Shown here piece by piece: positions 10,925 through 20,312 of a stretch of 64,000 nt of DNA. Under the pieces are notes generated by a model that had not been told where the DNA came from, searched no databases, and saw nothing but the letters and a program-made list of their open reading frames with translations. Each line of letters opens with the position of its first letter. Within the stretch, counting starts at the first letter, position 1. A program made the position numbers and the translations under genes. The DNA comes from Ligustrum vulgare (lineage: Eukaryota; Streptophyta; Magnoliopsida; Lamiales; Oleaceae): contig OY743187.1 of assembly GCA_963555705.1 (NCBI GenBank), positions 14,212,133 to 14,276,132 on the forward strand. The letters are read 5' to 3'.

Positions 10925-12110
10925 AAAAAAAAAGTGACGTTGCGCGTCACTTTTTAATTAAAAAGTGACAATGTGTCACTTTTTTCGACTAAAAAGTGAG
11001 TTAAAAAAAAGTGGTTTCGTATAAAAGGTGTAACCCATACCTTGAAGGGCATAACCGACCCTGCCTTGGACCATTGGTTAAGGAGGTAAATCCGCATGTT
11101 ATGCCTCCCAGAGCCAGGGTGGAGGTATGGTAAGTCATAACTTCCGCTTGCCATATTGTACAAATCTATTATTTCAGGATTCGAACCTTACACCCCACTG
11201 CGCTGAGCATTTTTCTATCCCTCCCCTTTGTCATTGGGATATGTGCCTTGGGGGCATTGTATTTGTATACAGAGAGTTGTGTATTGTGTATTGTATATAC
11301 TAGTGTGTGGACTTGTGTCATTTGTTATTCAATGATGGATATTGCAATTGCAAAAATTGAAAAAGCGACATTCAAATAAAAAAAATGTGACAAATTCACT
11401 TTTTATTTAAAAGAAAATATTATAAAAAGTGACATTGTGTCACTTTTTTAAATAGTCGCACAATTATCATAATATTTTGAATAAAATTAACAAATCATGA
11501 ATTTATTTTAAGCTTTTAATTTGTATTTTATTGATAACGAAATTTACATGTCAATTTTTAAAAAAATAAGTGGCATTTTGTCACTTTTTCTTAAAGAAAG
11601 TGGCATTGTGTCACTTTTTCTTTAAAAAGTGGCCTTCTTTCACTTTTTTTTTTTTTTAATTAAAATAGTATTAAAGTGATACAAAGGAATATTGTGTCTT
11701 ATATCAATTATTTTTAAAAAGTGGCATAATTATTAAAAAGTCACTAAAAAGTATCTGTTATGGATATTGCAAAAATTGAAAAATTGACCTCCAAGTAGAA
11801 AAAAAATGACAAATTGTCACTTTTTAGTTAAAAGAAAAAGTGATAAAAAATTATGTCACTTTTTTTTTTTTAAAAAAAAAATAGTATAGTGTCACATTTA
11901 AAAAAAAAATAGCACAATTATTCTAATATTTTGAAAAAAATTAACAAGCAATGAACTTATTCTAAGTTTTTAATTTATGTTTGATTAAAAAATATATATA
12001 TACAAACACTTTTTAAAAAATAAGTGACATCGTGTCACTTTTTTAAAAGTGTCAAAATTATTAAAAAAAGTGACAAAACATTAAAAAGTGGCACTCAAAA
12101 ATTACAAAGT
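10925..12110. repeat. Array of GTGACA...TGTCAC hairpins
   Basis: Imperfect palindromes with A-rich left and T-rich right flanks recur: AAAAGTGACAATGTGTCACTT near 10960-10984, the same type near 10929-10955, 11416-11447, 11567-11650, 11807-11870 and 12020-12090. GTGGCA variants are common. The repeats are not tandem in strict register, and spacing is irregular. A SINE interrupts the array at about 11024-11255. The same motif returns at 14255-14390. Confidence 0.7.
11024..11255 (-). mobile_element. tRNA-derived SINE, minus strand
   Basis: Read on the minus strand it begins GCCCCCAAGGCACAT, then has GCTCAGCGCAG and a B box GGTTCGAATCC (near 11175). It ends with GGATTTACC, AACCAATGG and GGTTACACC blocks. 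The order is the same as in the better preserved plus-strand copy at 51103-51368. No clear poly-T tail or target duplication remains, so the ends are approximate. Confidence 0.65.
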
Positions 12111-12960
12111 ATTTTTACTTTCTAAAAATTTCTAAAAGTTATTTTTGTAAATAGTAAAAAAAATAAGAGTATTTGTGTAAACATCCTAAAAAATTTGTGG
12201 GTGTCAAATTTAAAATTGTGAGCATTTGGAGTTAAACAAGATTTGGGCCAAGGCCCATAATTTAGAAGCCTATGTTAATGTAAGGGACATTTAGACAAAT
12301 GCACTACTAACAAGTGAAAATTAGATCAAATATTTTTTTTAAAAAAATAAGGAATAATTAAGTTCTACACTAGTTTTGCCTACTCTCAAATACCAATTTT
12401 TAATAGCATTTAAAAATTTATGTGATTGATCATTTCTCTATCCTCTCACTGAAGATACGTATATGACTCTCTCTCTCTCTCTCTCTCTCTAATTGAAGTA
12501 GATCCTTATTTCCATATACGACCCCTAAAATCTTCCACCAAAATTCGTAAAACACGCCCAAAATTAGTAAAATGTTTTAATATAGTGTTCGATTTTTGAA
12601 ACCACCATTTTGAAGCTTCCATTTTGCTGTCGAAAATCAAAGAAATTGATGCTGAAATCCCTCCCTAGTGGAAATACTTGGGTTGAACCACCACTGGATA
12701 AATCACAACCACAGGAGACACCATCGCAATGTCAACCACCATAAGTGCCAACTATTGTGATTATCTCCTGAAATCTCAATGCCCTCTACATCAGCGATGG
12801 TATACGGTATCTTTTTTCCTTTTCTTGCTCTCAATTTCTTTTTCAGTTTCTATTAATTTGTTAGAGGGCACTCTGATTTTAATGTATTGGGAATTTGTGT
12901 GAGAGTCTTAATATCTTGATGTGCAAGAAAATATATGGATTCAATGTAAAGGTTACTTGT
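12111..12960. other. AT-rich stretch with a (CT)n tract, no gene
   Basis: A CT microsatellite occupies about 12464-12491. The rest, up to the PP2C-like fragment at 12972, has no clear coding signal. 12600-12800 is less AT-rich and could be part of the sequence carried by the suspected transposon. Confidence 0.35.
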
Positions 12961-12971
12961 GAATGTTGCAG

Positions 12972-13036
12972 TTTCAAAGGCAAATGTGCCTCCATGGAAG
13001 ATTTTTACGAGACAAGGATATCGAAAGTTCAAGGAG
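12972..13036 (+). pseudogene. Protein phosphatase 2C exon fragment
   Basis: An intron-like GTTGCAG precedes, and GTGATT follows, a 65-bp block translating as SFKGKCASMEDFYETRISKV. Plant PP2C proteins carry a very similar segment around their first metal-binding region (SFKGKRASMEDFYE, from memory); here the usual Arg is Cys. No flanking PP2C exons exist in the window. It is therefore a captured or stranded exon with its splice borders still visible. Confidence 0.65.
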
Positions 13037-13074
13037 GTGATTTTGATTTATTTTTATTAGTCATACTAAACAAT

Positions 13075-13830
13075 TACATGGATCGTAATGTTACAATAAC
13101 TACGATTACACGGCATTACAATTACTATAATGTTACAGTAACTACAATTACACAACACTTCATAACATTACAATGACAATAATATTACTTCAGATTCTGG
13201 TGAGGAAGGTGAGGTTGGTGCGAGTGATGATGACGCTGATGTCGAGTCTACGATGGAGATGGAGAGGCCGGGGGAAGAGAAGAAAAAGCACTGGGAGGAG
13301 GTGAGGTGGAGTAAATATGTTGTTTTAGTGGTTTCAATTTTTGGATTCAGAGTCAAACAGAGAATGATGGTCCGACTTGGTGGGGGATGCGACTGAGGTG
13401 TTAATTGCAGCAGAGCAGTTGATTATGAAATCATAGGGCGAGTTAATTTTGACTGAAAATTATAAAATATTACATAACATTACAGCGAGTGTAATAAGTT
13501 ACTTTCATGTTGTTCATGTCTTTTTGTGATTGTAATCACATGCTTATATTTCTTGAAAATGCATTATATATTTGTTTTTGTTAGCCTTACAAAAGTAACA
13601 AAACACTTAAAATGGATGTAATGTTATAGTAAATATAGTTACACAATTTTACAAGGATTGTAATGTTACAATAATTTCAATTACACAACATTACAATGAT
13701 TGTAATACTACTTCAGATTTCACATGACTGGTTGTCAATAATACTGATACGAAGAAAATAACATTAATGAATATTAAACAATTGCGGTTGTAAATCACAA
13801 TACGTTATATAACATTACAAAACGCAATTG
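13075..13830. repeat. Dispersed TTACAATGATTGTAAT hairpin motifs
   Basis: Words such as CATTACAATGA, ATTGTAATGTTACA, AACTACAATTACACAAC and TACTTCAGATT recur at 13083-13190, 13480-13545 and 13615-13720. Many pair into short palindromes (ATTACAATGATTGTAAT near 13700). The motif differs from the flanking GTGACA arrays. Within the span, 13192-13393 reads as an acidic then basic peptide (GEEGEVGASDDDADVES, then KKKHWEEVRWSKY) that may be another carried gene fragment; its family is unknown. Confidence 0.5.
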
Positions 13831-14254
13831 CCGAAAAATCTGATGTTGTTCGTCGAAAAATGGTAGAAGCTGTGAACAGTCGGAAAGAAGGACCATTGAT
13901 TTTAAAGTAATTATTGAAGATTAAAAATTGCTTTATTTAAATTCCTTAAATAAAAGGTAACTACATCCCTAATTAATGACGCTTATTAATTAAAACTGCC
14001 TAATTTAACCTTCTAAATAAATGGTAACTACATCCCTAATTAATAGGTATCATATTTAATTACTTAATTAAATATTACATTATCTCTCATAGAATTCGGT
14101 ATTTATTTAAAACTGTGCATCAAAATTATGTAATATTATGAATAGTTTCAAAAAATACGTGTTTTTCAATTAAAGGACATCACGCCTAGTTAGATTAATT
14201 CTACATTTTTAAAAGTATAATTAGATTAAATACGTTGTTAATTTTTTGTACTAA
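13831..14254. other. AT-rich, direct repeats of TGGTAACTACATCCCTAATTAAT
   Basis: Two near-copies of GGTAACTACATCCCTAATTA lie at about 13955-13975 and 14022-14042. There is no coding signal. Confidence 0.4.
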
Positions 14255-14390
14255 AAGTGACATTTTGAAATAGACCTAAAAGTGACTAAATGTGACTTTT
14301 TGGAAAAAAAAGAGATTTAATAGTTTTTAACCAAAATGTCACAAAAGTTGTCACTTTTTGGTTTCGAAAAGTGACAACGTATTGAATCTA
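14255..14390. repeat. Second GTGACA/TGTCAC hairpin block
   Basis: AAAGTGACATTTTG, AAAAGTGACTAAATGTGACTT, AATGTCACAAAAGTTGTCACTT and AAAAGTGACAACG occur within 136 bp. The motif is that of the array at 10925-12110 but lies about 2.1 kb away, on the other side of the PP2C fragment. Confidence 0.6.
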
Positions 14391-14464
14391 ATTATTTTTT
14401 AAAAAGAAGTGCATAGCCTAATTTCCACTTAAGACAATTTGAACGATTTATTAAAATTCACGTT

Positions 14465-14829
14465 TGTTAACCAAGTCATCACCTAGTACAAAGGGTCAGG
14501 CGATCACCTGAAGCACTTATGCACAAGCATAACCAAATTGAGTTTGTCCAAGCAATCGCCCAGGTTTTGCCTAAGCGATCGCCTAGGCCAAATATGGCAA
14601 AAATCGTGATTTTGCCCTTTTTGCTTATTTTGTTGTTTCCTTGTTTATAATATTTTCTTCCATGCTTTGGGTTCCTGAATCATTATGTAAATATTAGATT
14701 AGGCGAGATTTAAGGTTTTATGTCGATTTTCCATTGTATTTATGATTTTCTGTTTGTATTGAACATACACGAATTTTCTCAATTTCTTGATCTTCTTAGT
14801 TTTCAATATCTTCTTCTAGCTTTTCAACA
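14465..14829 (+). repeat. 5' LTR of a Ty1/copia remnant
   Basis: It starts TGTTAACC, ends TTTTCAACA and is followed at once by a primer-binding-site-like sequence. Length is 365 bp. At 14490-14600 it has three variants of a CpG-rich palindrome (GGCGATCACC, GCAATCGCCC, GCGATCGCC). No matching 3' LTR is visible, so the left boundary rests on the TG...CA rule alone. Confidence 0.6.
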
Positions 14830-14841
14830 TGATATCAAAGC
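14830..14841 (+). other. Primer binding site (initiator Met tRNA type)
   Basis: TGATATCAAAGC directly after the LTR differs at two positions from the usual plant copia site TGGTATCAGAGC, which pairs with initiator methionine tRNA. Confidence 0.65.
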
Positions 14842-15482
14842 AAATAGATCAAACCACCAAATCTAACCAAACTTCAGCAACTTCCTCAACAACTAGTATG
14901 GATTCATAAAGCCCATACTGTGTCCTTCACTCAGACCATCTTAAATTGATGCTTGTTTCAGGAAGGATAATTGTAGCCAATCATAAATCTTGGAGTAAAT
15001 CCATAATACATTCCCTTACCTCCAAGAATAAGGTAGAGTTCATTAATGACTCCAATAATCCCCATTCAGAGATAGAAGAATGTGCTGCATCTGCTTCATG
15101 GAATCAATGCAATAGCATGATCCTACCACGACTTACACATTCTGTAGAACATGATTTGGAAAATGGAGTAATTCACACCAAGACAATTTATCAAGTATGG
15201 GAGGACTCCAAAGATTAATTTTCCTAAAAGAATACACTTGCTATCTATCATATTCAAAAATCCTTATCATCATGGTATTTGAGCTCCAAATTACCTGTGT
15301 GTAGACACCCCAACAAAATGGGGAAAATGTGTCCTAACCTCAATCTACCTCATCAACCGCCTATGTAACGATCACGAACTTTTTCTCATCTTGCCATTTG
15401 TAGCTCAGGTACTATTCCGTGCCCCATTAGCTTACGTATTTTCCACTTTGGAAGAGTTTAAATCCATCTTATCCCTCATGAC

Positions 15483-16541
15483 TAGGCCTAGGCATTTTAA
15501 CCGGAATCGAAACTCCCGAGATGAAACCGATCCGAAACCAGATGTTCTGGTCCGGTTTAAAAAATATATATTTTAAGAACTGGAACCGAAAATCGAAAAT
15601 CAATCTGAGTTGGTTCTTGGTTCTTGAAACAGATCCATGGGTACCCGAATTGAACTGATTTTTATATTTTTTTTATTTTTTAGAAAAAAAAAAAACCATA
15701 ACTTAAAATTTTAATTTAAGTAGTAATTTTTCTATAACTCTAGACTAACACTAAAAAATCAAGAATTACTCTTACTCTTTTACCTCTTATCTCACATTAT
15801 AATGTTACATTTCATGGGTTGGTTTAATAATATTTGCAATTTGAGCTTTCTATGAATCAAAAGTTCAAGATTGTGTTGTAATTTAAGTTGATGAATGAAG
15901 CACTTGTTTGGTGGAGATTAAAATCATATTTTTAGTAGATTTTGATAAAAGTTGATAAGATGTGTGGTTAAAAAGTTGTGGGACCCATAAAATATATGGC
16001 TGAGATTGATTGTTGATTTTGACTTAAATCAAAATCTAGATTTTAATCGGTACCAAACAGGGGGCTAAATCTCATTTTTTATAATTTAGACTTTTATTTT
16101 TTTTGCATTGTTTACAAACTTAAGTGTTTTTTTAATTTTTTTATAATACGTTACAATTAAATTTGATATATTCATAGTTTGGATTATAGTGTACCTTTTT
16201 TGTTATCTCGAGTTCATTTTCTCTATTTAAAATATAATTAGTCTCCACTATTGAGTCAAGTAATTGAGTTTCTTAGTTTAATTTTCTCCCTTGCACAAAT
16301 ATTGTCGAGTAGTAACGTGTTCACGTATCGAAATGACTTATATGAAAATATTTATTTAATGTGTATATAAAGAAAATATTATGAGTAGAACTGAACCTAG
16401 ATCGGAACCGAAGGTTTGAGTTTGGGTTTGGTTCCAACAATTACAAGGACCTGAATGGTTCCAATTTTGAAACACCCGAAGTATAATGAGTGGTTCCGAG
16501 TATTGAAATATCCGGACCGACCCACCCGACGTCCAGACCTA
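15483..16541. mobile_element. Non-autonomous hAT element, 8-bp target duplication
   Basis: CTCATGAC flanks both sides (15475-15482 and 16542-16549). Termini TAGGCCT and AGACCTA are near-inverted. Subterminal CCGGAACCGA-type words (AACCGGAATCG, GATCGGAACCGA, GGTTCC) recur near both ends. Length is 1059 bp with no transposase. A smaller element with TTTGGTGGAGATTAAAATC and TTTTAATCGGTACCAAAC ends (about 15907-16070) sits inside, so insertions are nested three deep: copia, hAT, MITE. Confidence 0.75.
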
Positions 16542-16544
16542 CTC

Positions 16545-16660
16545 ATGACTTTCTGAACGCGTCCCTAGGATTCGAACTCAAGACATCTCCCTTATGAGAG
16601 ACTTAATTTGAGTCCTAATACCAATTGGACCACTTACCCAACCTCGTTTCCGAGTTCAAC
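16545..16660 (-). repeat. tRNA-like (SINE-derived) sequence
   Basis: On the minus strand it contains TAAGTGGTCCAATTGG (A-box-like) and GAGTTCGAATCCTAGG (B-box-like), about 45 bp apart. It does not fold as a canonical tRNA by eye. A SINE head or tRNA relic fits best. Confidence 0.4.
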
Positions 16661-16798
16661 AGAAGGTACATGTTACCCTCGTTAAAATTTTATTTTTATT
16701 CTCGTTTTTCATCACCTAACCGTTCTTTATTTGCATGCATATCTAGCCATAAAGAACCTCAATCTTTTGCTGAAGCTAACCTTGATCCACATTGGCAA

Positions 16799-16921
16799 GA
16801 AGTTATGAAAATTGAATTGCAATGCATTAGACAATGACGATACTTGAAGCTTTGTTCCTCAAGTTATGAAAATTGAATTGCAATGCATTAGACAACAACA
16901 ATACTTGGAGCTTTGTTCCTC
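16799..16921 (+). repeat. 62-bp tandem duplication in copia RT remnant
   Basis: AGTTATGAAAATTGAATTG through GCTTTGTTCCTC occurs twice in direct tandem, with a few differences (TGACGATACTTGAAG against CAACAATACTTGGAG). Confidence 0.8.
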
Positions 16922-16960
16922 TTCCTCATGGCCACAAGCCCACAGCAAGAAAAAAAATTT

Positions 16961-18021
16961 AAGTTGTCAAAAAGAGGCTTATTTATTTATTAATATAAGA
17001 GCATTTTAATATTTCTGATAAAAAAAATAAAATTGAATTTTTAAAAGTGGAATAGAGGAAAATCATCTAAAATGACAAGTGACGCTAAATAATACAACTT
17101 TTAGGGACCTAAGCACAAAATTGAAAAGTTAAGGATTTATTGCGCTAAATAATGTATAAATTTAGGGACTACTTGCACCAAATTGAAATGTTAGACTTTA
17201 GCACCAAATCTGAAGTTAATGGACTATGTATAAGGGTATTTTCGTCTTCCCTTAACTTTTTTACATTAAAATGGAAGAAAATCACTGAAAAGGACATCTT
17301 GCGCCAAAGAATACATCGTTTAAGGACTTCAGTGTCAAAAACAAAAGGTTAAGGACCCATTACACAAAGATACAAATGTTTAGGAATTAAATGCGCCAAT
17401 TTCCCTTATGCCTATTTATATATAAAAAGTTAAAAACTTATATTACTTTACACGCATGAGTTGCAATTTTATTTTAATTATAAAACAAGAAATCCTTACC
17501 CACCAAACAACTAGCAAGTTTGGCTATGCACACAACATGCTTTATAGTTTTTTATTCGAAGATTGTGTAACACGAGATGGGACATATCGACCTAATTTGA
17601 TGAGCTCAATCATCACCAAAGATAAAAATAATAATAATAATAAAATAAAGATTATAATCAAGTCGAAGCATTGAATATCCGATGTTGAGTAATTTTATAA
17701 CCGCAAGTGCAATGTGTCAATTTTTATAATTAAACGGTAAATTAGGACGTCGACCTCATAAGGATTGATAATCAAATTCTTACTAAGTACTATAATTATA
17801 CTGACACGTCTACCTTGTTTAGACGATGGAAATGTAGAATCAATGAATTTTAAATAAATCTAAAATTGAGTAATTGACTAAATCAACGTGAATATGCCTA
17901 ATATAAAGGTTTCAAATAATATATGAATAGAGTTTTGATTCACCTTAGTATCGAATATGCCTTTTAATTCTCATTTATCTCCAATTGGTTTTATTTCAGT
18001 ATATAAGTAAAAAACTCAATT

Positions 18022-18075
<54 letters not shown>

Positions 18076-19960
18076 CGAGTAAAAAATCATTCCTAAAATC
18101 TGATTCCAATATCTCTATTCCAAATCAAGATTTCTAGAATTTATTAAGTTATGCGTCTGTTTTTTTTTTTTTTTTTTAATTTGTGAAACGACTTCAAAGG
18201 ATTTATAATTTCTTCTAAAAAATCCTTGGTTGTGTTATTCTAGATCACATCTAAGGTTCCACTTTTGGAGTGCCGAACCATAGATGTCAAATCTTTCAAT
18301 CCATGGACAATTAATCAAAAGCATTAAAACCAATAATACAAATAAACTTGGAATATAATCTTAAAAAATTAATGAAAATTAAAACATAATATTAACGTAA
18401 GATTACATCAATCTCCTGAATAATTAGCTTAGTTCATGATGAAAAAATGAAGAAGTAACCAGTTCATAATCATACGCATAATTGAGAAGATGAAAAATTA
18501 TTTTAGAGTTGATTCGATCTTCCTTTTCGTTGTGTTTCTCTTTAATTCTTCGTTGCCTTAATTAGCCGTAGTTGAAAAGTTCTTTCCTAGATTTTCTTTC
18601 ACCTTCTATATGCCTCTGTCCATGGTTTCTTTGAGTTTTCTTCGAGTTGAGCTTTTAAAACATCAAAAAAGACCTAAAATTTGAGGTGGAGTACCTAACG
18701 CCCAATTGTCCAATTTTTTCTCCAGCTTTTCAAATGTGCAGAACTTTTAATTTACAAATGCAAAGAGTGCTTCCTTTTTTGCGTTAAACTTTATATTCAA
18801 TTATCTTTCCAACGATATATTATTGGTCTCATGGAGATCTTGATCTTTATACTCAAGCTCGTGCTATATACTCCGCACGTAACTTTCTTGTTTTGCTCCA
18901 ATCTCATTCAAATTCGAGTTTTAACCTAAAATAACCCAACAAATACAAAATTAAGCATTAATATACTTAAGAGAATTCACAATTGTTCACTTTTGATTGA
19001 TCATCCGCCTATAAGCATGAGCCATACAAGAAAGGTATAACCGAACTTATACGCAGCAAGTACAATCTGACACTCCTTTTCAAGTTGTCAAATGGAATAC
19101 CAAACACAAATTGTAAGAGTTTAATTTGACAATAGCGTGGATCAACCAGACCAAATAAGCCAAGCCGACATCCTCGCTCAAGTTAAGAGTGTTACACTCT
19201 CTAACAAAACATGATTAGTATTACGACTAGATAGTTTTAGATATGAACAACACGTAATGTGCTTCAAATTTTAAGAGACGCAAGTCACACAACTTCACCA
19301 ATTCTAAAACGGAAAGAAAGGGTAAACAAATCATACATCCCGGTTTCCGGGACTTTCTTCCCACATGTTGTTCTATACAATTTATGAAAAAGAGAGGAGA
19401 AGCCCCACTAGGGAAGATGAGTAAAAGCTTTTCAATATCAATCTTAATCATCTATTAAAAGTCAAATTCACAATATTTGACTTTTCAACCAAATTTCAAC
19501 CATTTATTATCCTAAAAATCACTATTCATTTCAAAAAACTCTTTTTAAACAATACCAAACGCACTCTAATGCGATTTATTGTCACATTTTTAAGCTATCT
19601 GCTTCCTTAGCCTTCTGCCCAAAGAGTTTATCCATAAGGTCTTTCATTTCATTTTTAAAATTAATTCTCAAGTTTATAATAATACTCTCAGTGTGTGTTT
19701 GATATTGTTTAAAAAGATTTTTTAAAAATGAATAGTGATTTTTTGAAGCATAAATTGTTAAGATTTGGTTAAAAAGTAAAATATTGTGAGCTTGACTTTT
19801 AATAAATGATTGAGATTGAATACTGTAGAAAAAAAGAGAAAAAATTAAAGAATAACAAATAAGGACTTATCTTATTACAACAGTAACTAACTTAACTGTC
19901 ATTCAGAAGTCCACCGCTCTTCCACAAATTTGTGAAATTTTAGGTTAGGTTTTGGTTAGT
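16961..19960. other. Gene-free repeat-rich interval
   Basis: About 17070-17400 reads like a decayed DNA element (TTTAGGGACCTAAG, TAAGGACCCATT words). A (CT)n tract lies at 18024-18073. About 17685-18960 has the look of an old LTR-type repeat (CCGCAAGTGCAATGTGTCAA, later AACCTAAAATAACCCAAC), but no coding domain or paired LTR was found. Segments 19430-19570 and 19685-19825 are inverted copies of each other (TATTGTTTAAAAAG, AATAGTGATTTTT, TTTGACTTTTAATA), able to form a hairpin with arms of about 130 bp. I see no gene. Confidence 0.45.
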
Positions 19961-19968
19961 CACGTGGC
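19961..19968 (+). promoter_or_regulatory. G-box/ABRE upstream of RING-H2 gene
   Basis: CACGTGGC lies 345-352 bp before the RING-H2 start codon. It is the core bound by bZIP/bHLH factors. Function is inferred from sequence and position only. Confidence 0.35.
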
Positions 19969-20250
19969 CGTGCTACCATGAAATTTCTCATCTCTTTCCC
20001 GTCACTTTCTTTTCAAATCTTCAGTTTATTATATTCAAAAATTACATTTATTTTTATACTATGCAAGAAAACTACAACGAATGAAAATCATATCAATGGT
20101 GGGATCCCCCCATTGTCTTGTCTCCTCAATTATTTTTCATTATTTTACCTACCTACATCATTTCTCCATTAGTTTCCAAGATTTATCAATCACTTCATTT
20201 TCCAAGAAATTTCCTCCCATAATCATCTTTAGATCGGAAATGAGAGGAAG

Positions 20251-20304
20251 ATGAGAATTCTAGGGGTGAAAACACTCAGAAATTATTTTTTGCCCAATAA
20301 ATAA
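20251..20304 (+). CDS. Possible upstream ORF in RING-H2 leader
   Basis: ATG at 20251 opens 17 codons ending TAA at 20302-20304, only 8 bases before the main ATG. A shorter ATG-AGA-GGA-AGA-TGA at 20240-20254 overlaps it. Both matter only if the transcript starts upstream of 20240, which is likely but not shown. Confidence 0.35.
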   Translation: MRILGVKTLRNYFLPNK

Positions 20305-20312
20305 TCATTTCG

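Larger units (their letters stand above)
14946..16960 (+). pseudogene. Ty1/copia gag-pol remnant, heavily deleted
   Basis: The first 91 codons (14946-15218) match the N-terminal Gag of plant copia elements: SWSKSIIHSLTSKNK and later LTHSVEHDLENGVIHTKT, then a stop. An integrase scrap follows at about 15300-15380, where a PNKMG-like residue of the usual PQQNG motif is seen. Next come the hAT insertion and, at 16740-16960, the N-terminal edge of reverse transcriptase (SFAEANLDPHWQEVMKIE). Protease, most of integrase and the catalytic RT are missing. Non-functional. Confidence 0.7.

Noticed and set aside
18024..18073. (CT)n tract as a promoter element
   Set aside because: No gene follows within 2 kb; simple microsatellite.
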